Source: Deltaproteobacteria bacterium (GTDB lineage: Bacteria > Desulfobacterota > Syntrophia > Syntrophales > UBA5619). From it: a stretch of 31,625 bases of DNA. Positions 1 to 7,440 of this stretch are shown here, piece by piece. The stretch is taken from assembly GCA_021372695.1 (NCBI GenBank), contig JAJFTY010000188.1, positions 1 to 31,625 of the forward strand, in the 5' to 3' direction. The notes beneath the pieces were generated by a model. That model had not been told where the DNA came from. It was given only the letters and a program-made list of their open reading frames with translations, and searched no databases. Within the stretch, counting starts at the first letter, position 1; every line of letters starts with the position of its first letter. The translations under genes and the position numbers were made by a program.

Positions 1-1
1 C

Positions 2-166
2 CGTGCCGTGGCACCCAATGCCGTCATCGTTGCGACGGCCGATTCGGCCGATCAGATCGAAGGCCTGAAAGCGAGCGGCGCCAATGAGGTGCTCCTGCCC
101 TACACCCTCATCGGCGACCATCTGGCGCAATTCATCCGGGAAGCCGGCAGAGATATGGAGATCTGA
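2..166 (+). CDS. C-terminal end of a TrkA-N/RCK-like NAD-binding protein (partial)
   Basis: The open frame enters from the left edge and stops at the TGA at 164-166, giving the last 54 residues of a protein whose start lies outside the window. The readable pattern is P-N-A-x-I-V-A-T-A, then D-x-I-E-x-L-K-x-x-G-A-N-E-V-L-L-P, then G-D-H-L-A. It resembles the end of the Rossmann-like TrkA-N (RCK) domain of potassium channels and Trk/Kef systems, where the chain reports whether a nucleotide is bound. The stop is 44 bases before the next start on the same strand, so co-transcription with the flavoprotein is possible. Too little is present to say whether this is a channel subunit, a Kef-type exchanger or another nucleotide-binding protein. 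Confidence 0.5.
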   Translation, partial: RAVAPNAVIVATADSADQIEGLKASGANEVLLPYTLIGDHLAQFIREAGRDMEI

Positions 167-210
167 ACCCCTTTACGGCGTGCCGGAGCCCGATCATGGA
201 GGGAGACGAG

Positions 211-1677
211 ATGCCGGTCTACGATTACGATCTCGGGATCATCGGCGGCGGCGCGGCGGGACTCACCGCCGCAGCCGGGGGCGCCCAGTTCGGGGCCAAG
301 ACCATCCTCATCGAAAAATCCGCGGCACTCGGGGGCGATTGCCTGCACTGCGGCTGCGTTCCGTCGAAGACCCTGATCCGGACGGCGGAGGTGCGCTCCC
401 TGATGGGCAGGGCCAAAGGATTCGGGCTGCCGGAGGCGCCGCTGCCTCCCGTGGATCTGGGCGCGGTCATGGACCGGGTGAAGGCGGTCATCGACCGGAT
501 CCAGCAGCACGATTCGCCTGAGCGCTTTTGCAGCCTGGGGGCGGAGATCCGTTTCGGAGAACCGGCATTCCGGGACGACCACGTGGTGGAGCTGGATGGC
601 CAGCGGATCGCGGCGCGAAACTGGATCATCGCGACGGGTTCGGGACCGGTCGTGCCGCCGATCGAGGGGATCTCCTCGGTTCCCCATTGGACCAACGAGA
701 CGGTCTTTGGCCAGCGGACGTTGCCGCCCCGCCTGATCGTCCTCGGGGGAGGGCCTATCGGCCTGGAGATCGCCCAGGCCTTCAGCCGCCTCGGCTCCCG
801 GGTCACGATTGTGGAGTTCATTGAGCAGATCCTGGGTTCGGAGGATGCCGATCTGGCAGAGATTCTGAAGGGTCGGCTGGAAACGGAAGGGGTCCGGATC
901 CTGACGGCGATGAAGGCGCTCCGGGCGGAGCCGAACGGCGGGGCGATCCGGCTGAAGGTGACCGGGACCCGCGGAGAGGGGCCGCCCTGGTTTCTGGACG
1001 CCGATGCACTGTTCGTGGCCGCCGGCCGAAAACCCAATGTGGCCGGCCTGGGGCTCGCCGCGGCCGGCGTGAAATTCACCGCCCGCGGCATCCCGACCGA
1101 CCCAAGGATGCGGACCAACATCCGCCATATTTACGCCTGCGGCGACGTGAACGGCCAGTTGCCGTTTACCCACGTCGCCGGGTACGAGGCCGGGATTGCG
1201 CTCACGAATGCGCTCCTGCGCCTCCCCCGGAAGGCCGACTATGGAAAGATCGGCTGGTGCACCTATACCGACCCGGAGGTGGCGAGCGTGGGACTGAACG
1301 AAAAGCGGGCCCGGAAAGCGGGCGTCGATTACCGGGTCGTCGAGGAGCCCTTCGACGGAAACGACCGCGCTCTGGCCGAGGGGGAGCCGGGCGGCAAGAT
1401 CAAGCTGCTCCTGACCCCCAAAGGCAGGTTCCTGGGCTGCCAGATCATCGGCCACCGAGCCGGTGAACTGATTCACGAGTGGGTCGTGATGATGAACGGC
1501 GGCGTGAAGCTCTCCGCAATGGCCGGCGCCGTCCATATATACCCGACCCTGTCGGAGGTTTCCAAACGGGCCGCGGGCCGCCCGTTCTCCGAGAGGCTCT
1601 TCGGGGAAAAGAGCCGCGGGATTCTCAGGTTCCTTTTCAACTTCAAAGGGAGGGCCTGCACGCCGCCCGGGGGGTAG
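211..1677 (+). CDS. Mercuric reductase/dihydrolipoamide dehydrogenase-like FAD-dependent oxidoreductase
   Basis: This is a 488-residue cytoplasmic flavoprotein of the pyridine nucleotide-disulfide oxidoreductase family, which passes electrons from NAD(P)H through FAD to a redox-active cysteine pair. An N-terminal FAD-binding GGGAAG lies at residues 12-17, and the active-site segment GGDCLHCGCVPSK at 41-53 holds the pair C44 and C49. The NAD-binding GGGPIGLE comes next, then YACGDVNG of the second FAD site and a C-terminal dimerisation domain. Two oddities: an extra cysteine (C47) sits between the redox pair, and the catalytic HxHPT motif reads HIYPT (442-446), so the second His is Tyr444. It is therefore unlikely to be a standard lipoamide dehydrogenase. 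No MerA-type vicinal C-terminal cysteines are present, so mercury reduction is not supported. The start at 211 is chosen over an in-frame ATG at 196 because GGAGGGA at 197-203 is ideally spaced. The natural substrate is unknown. Confidence 0.85.
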   Translation: MPVYDYDLGIIGGGAAGLTAAAGGAQFGAKTILIEKSAALGGDCLHCGCVPSKTLIRTAEVRSLMGRAKGFGLPEAPLPPVDLGAVMDRVKAVIDRIQQHDSPERFCSLGAEIRFGEPAFRDDHVVELDGQRIAARNWIIATGSGPVVPPIEGISSVPHWTNETVFGQRTLPPRLIVLGGGPIGLEIAQAFSRLGSRVTIVEFIEQILGSEDADLAEILKGRLETEGVRILTAMKALRAEPNGGAIRLKVTGTRGEGPPWFLDADALFVAAGRKPNVAGLGLAAAGVKFTARGIPTDPRMRTNIRHIYACGDVNGQLPFTHVAGYEAGIALTNALLRLPRKADYGKIGWCTYTDPEVASVGLNEKRARKAGVDYRVVEEPFDGNDRALAEGEPGGKIKLLLTPKGRFLGCQIIGHRAGELIHEWVVMMNGGVKLSAMAGAVHIYPTLSEVSKRAAGRPFSERLFGEKSRGILRFLFNFKGRACTPPGG

Positions 1678-1781
1678 AAGAGTGCGAAGCCTTTGACCGT
1701 CGTGATCCCCCCGCGCGCCGGATGTCGTTTCGCCCTGAACGGGTAAAAAAGCTGTCACAGTTTGACGGTTGCCGTATCCGG

Positions 1782-1810
1782 AAAAACGGATCTGCTCAAC
1801 TCAACAGATC
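1782..1810 (-). terminator. Intrinsic terminator of the small-membrane-protein islet
   Basis: Read on the minus strand, GATCTG (1810-1805) and CAGATC (1794-1789) form a perfect 6-bp stem with a 10-base loop. It is followed after two bases by five T residues (1786-1782). The stem overlaps the stop codon of the last islet gene. A second T6 run lies a little further on, around 1744-1749. The stem is short, so strength is uncertain, but the position is exactly where an operon end is expected. Confidence 0.5.
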
Positions 1811-2141
1811 AACCAGCTTTTTCCCCATTTCTCCTCTCCAGGTGCGCCTGATTGTCGCCGTCGACGTAGCCCTCGAACATGATCAATTCCGGATACTGCT
1901 CGAATGTCTCCCAGCCGGCAATCCTGATGCCTCTCTTTTCGGCCGTCCTCAGTGAAAAGACGCGGAGGAGCTGAACTGGACAACCATTTCTAACGCCGGG
2001 TTTATCTACGCATCTGATCTCTTTTGAAAGGACATCTACGGTCAGACCATGGTCATGAACCAGATGCCCCCACGCTCCATCGCGGATCTCTTTAACAATC
2101 TTTGGCTTGAATAACCCCATCCATCCGTTGAATAACGCCAT
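1809..2141 (-). CDS. Small hypothetical soluble protein, last gene of the islet
   Basis: I do not recognise a named family. From the ATG at 2141 the product is 110 residues, with no signal peptide or membrane segment. It reads as a genuine folded protein: a Gly/Trp-containing start (MALFNGWMGLF), a GAWGHLVHDHG stretch, then GWETFEQYPELIMFEGYVD near the end. The start at 2141 is preferred because GGAGGT sits just upstream (about 4-5 bases). An in-frame ATG at 2231 would add 30 residues, overlap the preceding gene's stop as ATGA and allow translational coupling, but it lacks a clear ribosome-binding site. It ends at the probable terminator. It is the only soluble product of the islet, so it may be the effector or partner of the four small membrane proteins; that is inference. 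Confidence 0.6.
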   Translation of the reverse strand: MALFNGWMGLFKPKIVKEIRDGAWGHLVHDHGLTVDVLSKEIRCVDKPGVRNGCPVQLLRVFSLRTAEKRGIRIAGWETFEQYPELIMFEGYVDGDNQAHLERRNGEKAG

Positions 2142-2227
2142 ATGACCTCCATCTTGCCTTGACACCGCACCGGCTTTCGTGACGATTTTCCCTCCCGGGA
2201 CGGAAGTGTCGCCTTCGAAGAGGAATT

Positions 2228-2374
2228 TCATCCGAACCGCTTCACCGCCATTTTGAGGATCAGAAATAGAAAACCCAGACCAAAAATGACTCCGACAATC
2301 ACCCTCACTCTTTTTCCCAACTTGCTTTCCGCTACGGTATTCGCCGGAGCTTCTCCTTCATCTGTCTCTTTCAT
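2228..2374 (-). CDS. 48-residue single-span membrane protein
   Basis: The ATG at 2374 is preceded by AGGGG about six bases upstream, and the frame runs 48 codons to a TGA. The first about 20 residues are acidic and hydrophilic (MKETDEGEAPANTVAESKLG). A basic KRVR patch follows, then one hydrophobic span (VIVGVIFGLGFLFLILKMAV) and a short basic tail. By the positive-inside tendency, the topology is uncertain because both flanks of the span carry positive charge. The stop codon overlaps an ATG of the next frame (ATGA, 2231-2228). The gene is too short for many gene finders. No family recognised. Confidence 0.6.
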   Translation of the reverse strand: MKETDEGEAPANTVAESKLGKRVRVIVGVIFGLGFLFLILKMAVKRFG

Positions 2375-2506
2375 CAATACCCCTTTTTCATGGATCGGAC
2401 GTCTTCACCGATTGTGCGCGATCGGATTGCTCCCTGATTGGATCGGAGCAGGGGATGAGCCTTGAGAACCCGATATCGCCGCAAACATGCAGACATCCAC
2501 AACGAA

Positions 2507-2689
2507 TTATTTTCTGCTCACGCCTTCAGATTCTTCTCTGGGCCGTATCCTGGCCAGGCAATAGACGACAAGAAACACGAGAGGGACAATAATGGCGGCC
2601 TTCAGCCCGCCATTCATATCGGCTATGCCTAATGTTACTGCCGAAACCACGAAGACGACGACGGAAATACCCGCAATGACGATCTGCAT
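2507..2689 (-). CDS. 60-residue two-span membrane protein, paralogue A
   Basis: The ATG at 2689 has a strong ribosome-binding site: AAGGAG ends seven bases upstream. The 60-residue product begins MQIVIAGISVVVFVVSAVTL, forming a first hydrophobic span (about 2-22). A polar turn IADMNGGLK follows, then a second span (about 31-46) and a charged tail RIRPREESEGVSRK. It is clearly related to the next gene upstream (2749-2934). Both share MQIVIA at the start, VTL and I at the end of span one, M-x-G-x-LK in the turn, and a basic R/K-P-R tail. The pair therefore looks like a tandem duplication that has diverged. An in-frame upstream ATG at 2749 would add 20 Arg/Cys-rich residues and lacks a ribosome-binding site. 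Function unknown. Confidence 0.65.
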   Translation of the reverse strand: MQIVIAGISVVVFVVSAVTLGIADMNGGLKAAIIVPLVFLVVYCLARIRPREESEGVSRK

Positions 2690-2748
2690 TTGAGTTCTCC
2701 TTTTTTGAAGTTTTGTTGAAGTGCCGGAAGCCGCGCAGCGGCAGCGCA

Positions 2749-2934
2749 CTATTCCACACGGGGGTTCTCGATCTTCATCTTCCGGGGTTTCAATGTCATC
2801 AGGATAAAAACGTCAATGATGGCCAACACGACGACGGTCAGGAGTTTCAGATTGCCACGCATTTCCACAATACTGAGTGTGACGACCATCAGCAGGGAAC
2901 AGAATACGCCAATACTCGCAATGACGATCTGCAT
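2749..2934 (-). CDS. 61-residue two-span membrane protein, paralogue B
   Basis: Starts at the ATG at 2934, with CGGAG seven bases upstream, and encodes 61 residues. The first hydrophobic span covers about residues 2-21 (MQIVIASIGVFCSLLMVVTL). A turn containing EMRGNLK follows, then a second span LLTVVVLAIIDVFILMTL and the tail KPRKMKIENPRVE. It lies 59 bases upstream of its paralogue at 2507-2689. Conservation across the pair is concentrated at the first six residues and the inter-span turn, so those parts may matter most. No named family recognised. A toxin-like or envelope-stress small protein is one possibility, but nothing in the sequence decides it. Confidence 0.65.
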   Translation of the reverse strand: MQIVIASIGVFCSLLMVVTLSIVEMRGNLKLLTVVVLAIIDVFILMTLKPRKMKIENPRVE

Positions 2935-3045
2935 ATGCTTGCTCCGCTTTTCCTGCAGGCCATCTGGCGGATGCTGGTGGCGGTCGACCCCATCATGTCC
3001 AACGGCGCGACCCTTTCCGCGAATTTTCCGATGACCGGTAACGCC

Positions 3046-3195
3046 TCATGACGGCCGCGAGAGAAAGATCAGAATCGTCAAAAATAGCAGCGCGAGCCCA
3101 AGAAGGGCGAGTCGCACATATTTTTTTGTCCTGTTCTTTTCATCTTGTTCAACCGTCCCTATTACGTCGCGCAATAGGCTGCGATGTTCGTTCAC
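3046..3195 (-). CDS. 49-residue single-span membrane protein, first gene of the islet
   Basis: The start is a GTG at 3195 with AGAGG six bases upstream, and the frame runs 49 codons to a TGA at 3048-3046. The N-terminal half is charged and probably helical (MNEHRSLLRDVIGTVEQDEK, then NRTKKYVR). It is followed by a single strongly hydrophobic span LALLGLALLFLTILIFL and a four-residue tail SRPS. This is the layout of a tail-anchored protein with a cytoplasmic head. It is the promoter-proximal member of the five-gene islet, about 70 bases downstream of the predicted transcription start. The GTG start and small size mean it could easily be missed. No family recognised. Confidence 0.6.
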   Translation of the reverse strand: MNEHRSLLRDVIGTVEQDEKNRTKKYVRLALLGLALLFLTILIFLSRPS

Positions 3196-3500
3196 GATAT
3201 GCCTCTGTAATCATTAATGACAATCAGGTTCATCGCGAGCGTCTCAATATGTAAGTTAACGATTGCCCACTTAATAGTGAAAGCACACTAACTTGTCAAG
3301 CACAATCTGTGTAACAATGTGGATCGGTGTTCTTGCCAAAAGGATTTCGATACGGCGGCAATTTATGACGTGGCTGTGAGGGGGAGGAGGGCAACAGGCC
3401 CTACGGGCAAAAGATTGACGCGAGGACGAATCAGCCGGGAGATCTTAGCGAGGAGAGACCGCTTCGCGGTAGATCTTCCAGAGGGATGTATACAAAGATC
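3196..3500. other. Intergenic region with islet promoter and repeated AGATCTT words
   Basis: There is no convincing gene here. The left part (3241-3300) is AT-rich, 22 G+C in 60 bases by direct count, and carries the islet promoter. The right part is purine-rich and lies downstream of the DUF2064 transferase. It contains the word AGATCTT at 3440, 3471 and 3496 and a small ACCGC/GCGGT hairpin between the first two. No T-run follows, so this is not a clear terminator. Confidence 0.4.
3271..3299 (-). promoter_or_regulatory. Sigma70-type promoter for the small-protein islet
   Basis: On the minus strand a perfect -35 hexamer TTGACA (3299-3294) is separated by 17 bases from TATTAA (3276-3271), which matches five of six bases of the -10 consensus. 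Transcription would start near 3264, leaving a leader of about 70 bases before the GTG at 3195. The surrounding DNA is AT-rich. This is the best promoter match noticed in the window. Confidence 0.65.
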
Positions 3501-4235
3501 TTACTGTCTTTTCTGGGTCGGGAGTTTCGACACGTGGTGAAGGAGACCACCTGAACTTCTTTGCAGAAAGGCCATGGTGTGCGAACCGCTGAAAGCACCA
3601 TGCGCGTGCCGGGCGCGGAGGGCGGCAAGGTCCTCTTCCGTATCGATGTCTCGCCATGCGGGCGCAAGGTGGATTCGATATTCCCGGGCCCGGAGGCGGT
3701 CCAGGGTCTTTTCGTATACGGTATCTTCTCCCCAGGGCATCTCCCGGAAAACCGCGGCATCGAACGCAGCCGCGCGAAAGCCGATCAGATAGTAGCCGCC
3801 GTCGCAGGCGGGCCCGAGAACGGCATCACAATCGTTCTCGATCGCCCGGAAAGCCTCCCCGACGACCTCCGCCGTCAGGTCGGGGACGTCGCTCCCGACC
3901 AGGATGGCCGTGCCGAACCCCTTCAGAAAGCAGCGGCGGAAAGCATTTCCCATCCGCTCTCCGAGCCCTTTCCCCTCCTGCGGGGTGTAAACGAATCGGC
4001 CGCCGAACCGCTGCCGGACCTCCCGCCCCTTGCCCGATGGCGTGAAGAGGACCTCCAGCCGGTGGCTTCCCCGCCCCAGTTCCCTTAGTAGGTCATCCAC
4101 GAAATATCCGTACAGCTCCGCCGCGAATGAGTCGCCGTGGGCCCGGGCCAGCCGGGTCTTCACCCGGCCCGGTTCGGGATGGCGGACAAAGACCATCAGG
4201 CAGCGATCCGGCCGGGACGGACGTTTCAAAGCCAT
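3501..4235 (-). CDS. DUF2064/TIGR04282-type glycosyltransferase-like protein (rSAM/selenodomain-associated transferase 1)
   Basis: A 244-residue cytoplasmic protein with the nucleotidyl/glycosyl-transferase-like fold of the DUF2064 family. Diagnostic pieces in order: FVRHPEPGRVKTRLA (16-30), where the PGxVKTRL loop is typical of nucleotide binding; GSDVPDL (114-120); GPACDGGYYLIG (141-152); and WRDIDTEEDL (194-203). The start at 4235 is supported by AAAGGAG seven bases upstream. The family is often encoded beside a TIGR04283 transferase, and a member of that family is present here at 11377-12072 but not adjacent. The final about 35 residues (210-244) run past the usual family end and look non-conserved. 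The reaction is not established for most family members; transfer of a sugar or nucleotide onto a small molecule is inference. It is divergent from the TonB-receptor operon, 190 bases away. Confidence 0.8.
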   Translation of the reverse strand: MALKRPSRPDRCLMVFVRHPEPGRVKTRLARAHGDSFAAELYGYFVDDLLRELGRGSHRLEVLFTPSGKGREVRQRFGGRFVYTPQEGKGLGERMGNAFRRCFLKGFGTAILVGSDVPDLTAEVVGEAFRAIENDCDAVLGPACDGGYYLIGFRAAAFDAAVFREMPWGEDTVYEKTLDRLRAREYRIHLAPAWRDIDTEEDLAALRARHAHGAFSGSHTMAFLQRSSGGLLHHVSKLPTQKRQ

Positions 4236-4425
4236 ACCGTCTCCTTTCCCGAGGATAGGTCACCATACACTTCGCAGCCCGCCATTTCAAACGGGACATT
4301 TCTGGCCCTGTGAGGAATCGGCACCTTTTCACAAAAAATAGCCGACCGGAGGACTAAAGTTTTCCCGGAATTGTTCCGAAATTCAGATGTAGAAGGCAGT
4401 CGAGATCAAACAACGGAGTGTCGGA

Positions 4426-6429
4426 ATGCGGCCGCAGGGATACGTTCAATCTTTTTTCATCAAAGTACTGATCTTACTGGGCTGGCTGGCCGTTTTCTGC
4501 CTCTCCGGGCCTGTGGCTGCCGCATCCGGAGAGGAACCGGCCACGGAAGAGCTCGCTTTCATCGAAATCGAGGATGTGTTCGCCGCGGCAAAACACCAGC
4601 AAAGCATCCGGGAGGCCCCCGCTTCGATCACGATCGTGACGGACGAGCAGATCAAACGCTACGGCTATCGCGACCTGACGGACGTCGTCAACAGCGTCCG
4701 GAGCTTCTACACCTATTCCGACAGGAATTACGAATACATCGGCGTGCGGGGTTTCGCCCGTCTCGGGGACTACGGAAACCGCGTGCTTCAGCTCATCGAC
4801 GGCCACACCAACAACGACAGCATCTACGGGAGCTTCTTTTTGGGGCAGATGTTCGGCGTCGACATGGATCTGGTCAAGAAGATCGAATTCATCCGCGGCC
4901 CCGGGTCCACGCTGTACGGAAGCAACGCCCTGCTCGGCACGGTCAACGTCATCACCAAGGACGGCCGGGATGTCGGCGGCTTATCGACGTCGGTCGAAGG
5001 GGGAAGCCGCGACACCTACAGCGGACGGCTGACCTACGGGCATCTGTATGAAAACGGGCTGGATCTGCTCCTGTCGGCCAGTTTCTTCAACAGTTACGGG
5101 GCGGAGCTCTATTATCCGGAGTTTGCCGCTTCCCCGTCGAACGGATGGGCGCGGGATGCCGACGGCGAACGGGCCAGAAAATTCCTCATGAAGGCGACGT
5201 TTCATGAGTTCACCCTCCTGGCCAACCTGGTCTGGCGGGAGAAAAATGTCGCCACGGGAAGCTACGAGACCCTCTTCGACGACAACCGCAGCCGGACGAT
5301 CGATCAGAGGGCATTCGCCGAAATCAAGTGGGATCACCCCCTGGATGCCGAGAGCGGCCTGAAAGCCAGAGCTTACTATGACAGCTACCGCTTCGAAGGG
5401 TACTATCCCTATGATTATCCCCCCGTCACGATCAACCGCGACGAGGTGTCGGGGCGATGGATCGGCAGCGAACTCTCCTACGACCGGGCGTTCTCCAACC
5501 ACCATTTTCTCGTCGGCGGTGAGATCGTCCGCCACCTCGAGGCCAGACAGCAGAACTATGACGAGTCACCGCGGTTTGTCTTCCTGGACGATGACCGTTC
5601 CTTCACCAACGGTTCCCTCTACGGCCAAGACGAGTGGGATATCACATCATGGCTTCGTTTTTCCGGAGGGGTCCGGTATGACCGCTACTCCACCTTTGGA
5701 AACCATTTCAGCCCCCGGGCGGGTTTCATCCTTCGCCCGGCCCCGGACAGCACCGTCAAACTCCTCTACGGCCAGGCCTTCCGGGCGCCCAATGTCTACG
5801 AACTCTACTACAAGACCACCACGGGAACGACGGTTTATCGTGACAACCCCGCTCTGAAACCGGAAACCATCGACACGTATGAGCTGGTTCTGGAGCAGAA
5901 TCTGACGCCCGCCGCGAAGCTCACGGTTTCCGGGTTCCGCTATGAGATCAAGGACCTGATCACCCAGCAGGTCAACCCTGATGCCTCCCTGCAATTTTTC
6001 AACATCAGCCGTGTCCGGAGCGATGGTGTGGAGGTCGGGCTGGAGGTCAACTGGCCGGGATTTCTCAAAGGGAACGCCAGCTACTCCTATCAGGATACGC
6101 GGGACGACCTGACCGGCCAGTGGCTGGCCAACTCCCCCCGCCATCTCCTGAAGGTCGGCGCCCGGATCCCCCTCTACCGGGAGATGATCTTCGCGGGGGC
6201 GCAGTTCCGGTACATGGGCATGAGGCTCGACCGGGACGGCAACGATGTCGGGGGGGCCGCGGTGACGGACCTGCAATTGACGGCAGAGTACCGGAATTTC
6301 AGCCTCTCTGCGGGTGCCTATAACCTTTTCGACACCGTTTATGCCGATCCCGTATCGGCCGACCATACGCAGAGAACGATTCAGCAGAACGGCAGGAATT
6401 ACCGACTCAAGTTGGGGTATACGTTCTGA
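4426..6429 (+). CDS. TonB-dependent outer-membrane receptor
   Basis: This 667-residue protein has an N-terminal signal peptide (hydrophobic core about 11-33, ending VAAAS). A plug domain at about 62-178 has the canonical features EAPASITIVTDEQI, GVRGF (106-110) and IEFIRGPGSTLYGSNALLG with VNVITK. A 22-strand-type barrel rich in alternating aromatic residues follows, ending in Phe (GYTF), as expected for BAM insertion. No clear TonB box was seen, although the acidic FIEIEDVF segment (45-52) precedes the plug. GGAG eight bases upstream supports the start. The stop overlaps an ATG (TGATG at 6427), and a substrate-binding protein and hybrid kinase follow, so the ligand may be sensed as well as imported. 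The ligand (siderophore, corrinoid, sugar or metal chelate) cannot be read from the sequence. Confidence 0.9.
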   Translation: MRPQGYVQSFFIKVLILLGWLAVFCLSGPVAAASGEEPATEELAFIEIEDVFAAAKHQQSIREAPASITIVTDEQIKRYGYRDLTDVVNSVRSFYTYSDRNYEYIGVRGFARLGDYGNRVLQLIDGHTNNDSIYGSFFLGQMFGVDMDLVKKIEFIRGPGSTLYGSNALLGTVNVITKDGRDVGGLSTSVEGGSRDTYSGRLTYGHLYENGLDLLLSASFFNSYGAELYYPEFAASPSNGWARDADGERARKFLMKATFHEFTLLANLVWREKNVATGSYETLFDDNRSRTIDQRAFAEIKWDHPLDAESGLKARAYYDSYRFEGYYPYDYPPVTINRDEVSGRWIGSELSYDRAFSNHHFLVGGEIVRHLEARQQNYDESPRFVFLDDDRSFTNGSLYGQDEWDITSWLRFSGGVRYDRYSTFGNHFSPRAGFILRPAPDSTVKLLYGQAFRAPNVYELYYKTTTGTTVYRDNPALKPETIDTYELVLEQNLTPAAKLTVSGFRYEIKDLITQQVNPDASLQFFNISRVRSDGVEVGLEVNWPGFLKGNASYSYQDTRDDLTGQWLANSPRHLLKVGARIPLYREMIFAGAQFRYMGMRLDRDGNDVGGAAVTDLQLTAEYRNFSLSAGAYNLFDTVYADPVSADHTQRTIQQNGRNYRLKLGYTF

Positions 6430-6512
6430 TGGTGCCGAGCGAACCCAGATACCCGGGTCCAACCTTCATTCCTCCAGGCAAGTGGCTGTCCGGAACGACA
6501 CGCCGCGCCGGG

Positions 6513-7421
6513 ATGAAAACGCTCTGCCTGGCCGTGATCCTGTTCCTGTCGGCGGTGTCGACCGCCGAGGGCGCCGAGATGACGGTGGCCGTCATCAAGG
6601 GACACAGCGCCCTTCCCCACGAAGAGGTTCTGGCGGGTTTCGCGGAGGAGGCTCAGTCACGGAACGCGAACGTCCGGTTCGTGTCGCTGGAGGATGAAAA
6701 AGTCCGCCGCGCCCTCGATGCCGGGAGCGGCCCGGGTCTGCCGGACATCATCCTGTGTCTGGGCGCCCACGCGCTGGAGAAGGGGGCGCGGTTCAGGAAT
6801 ATCCCCAAGATCTTTTCCCTCGTCACCACCGCCAGCCTGGAGCCCTGGGCGGAGAGGAGCGACATATACGGGGTATCGTTGGATGTCGCTCCGGCAACCC
6901 AGTTCCGGATCCTTCGCCAGGCCCTGCCCGGAGTCAAACGCATCGGCGTCCTCTATGATCCCAGCCACAATCAGGCCGTCATCGAGGAGGCCAAGAAAGC
7001 GGCGGCAGCCTCGGGATTCAACCTTCTGGCCCTGCCGGTTTCTTCGCTCAAGGATCTCCCCTCTGCTCTCGGCCAACTGGAAAGGAGCGGCGACCTCCTT
7101 TGGTCCCTCTATGATCCGACCGTTTACAGTCCCGAATCGGCCAAATATCTCCTGATGCAGTCCCTGCAGCGGGAAATTCCGGTGGTCGGGTTTTCCCCGC
7201 ATTTCGCCAAAGCCGGCGCTCTGCTGGCCCTCTATGGCGATTACCGCGACATGGGGCGGCAGGCCGCGATCCAGGCCTTGGCCGCGCAGAGCCGGGGGGA
7301 GGGCGTCATCCGGTGGGTCAACCCCCGGGTGGTGAAAATCGCCGTCAATGAAAAAGTGAGGCGTTTCCTGGGAGTGACTTTCCCCGCTGTTTTCCGAAAA
7401 ATGGTGAATCAGTCCTTCTAA
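6513..7421 (+). CDS. Periplasmic ABC-type substrate-binding protein (PF04392-like)
   Basis: From the ATG at 6513 the product is 302 residues, beginning with a classic signal peptide MKTLCLAVILFLSAVSTAEG. The body resembles the ABC_sub_bind (PF04392) family: an early VAVIKGHSALPHEEVLAGF, PDIILCLGAHALEKG, then IPKIFSLVTT, GVSLDVAPATQFRILRQALPGVKRIGVLYDP, and GDLLWSLYDPTVY. An earlier in-frame ATG at 6429 overlaps the receptor stop (TGATG). It would put 28 Pro-rich residues before the signal peptide, so 6513 is preferred, though neither start has a strong ribosome-binding site. No ABC permease or ATPase is encoded nearby. The histidine kinase starts 19 bases after the stop, so this protein may present ligand to the kinase rather than to a transporter; that is inference. 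Confidence 0.8.
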   Translation: MKTLCLAVILFLSAVSTAEGAEMTVAVIKGHSALPHEEVLAGFAEEAQSRNANVRFVSLEDEKVRRALDAGSGPGLPDIILCLGAHALEKGARFRNIPKIFSLVTTASLEPWAERSDIYGVSLDVAPATQFRILRQALPGVKRIGVLYDPSHNQAVIEEAKKAAAASGFNLLALPVSSLKDLPSALGQLERSGDLLWSLYDPTVYSPESAKYLLMQSLQREIPVVGFSPHFAKAGALLALYGDYRDMGRQAAIQALAAQSRGEGVIRWVNPRVVKIAVNEKVRRFLGVTFPAVFRKMVNQSF

Positions 7422-7440
7422 TGCAAAGGCAGGAGCCGTA

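Noticed and set aside
100..1758. Long antisense open frame opposite the flavoprotein
   Set aside because: It is an overlap artefact of high-GC coding sequence: no family motifs, no ribosome-binding site, and the sense frame has clear catalytic motifs.
2142..2231. 30-residue N-terminal extension of the islet's soluble protein from ATG 2231
   Set aside because: GGAGGT supports the start at 2141. The ATGA overlap at 2231 keeps the alternative alive, but it has no clear ribosome-binding site.
2935..3045. Possible further small frame between the first two islet genes
   Set aside because: The only ATG frame overlapping the upstream stop ends after 18 codons; another readable frame lacks a start codon with a ribosome-binding site.
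3440..3502. Three copies of AGATCTT
   Set aside because: A seven-base word with spacings of 31 and 25 bases is weak evidence. One copy overlaps coding sequence and no promoter lies nearby.
4366..4378. CGGAA-TTG-TTCCG inverted repeat before the TonB receptor gene
   Set aside because: Five-base arms are common by chance and do not match a Fur box or another operator that I know.
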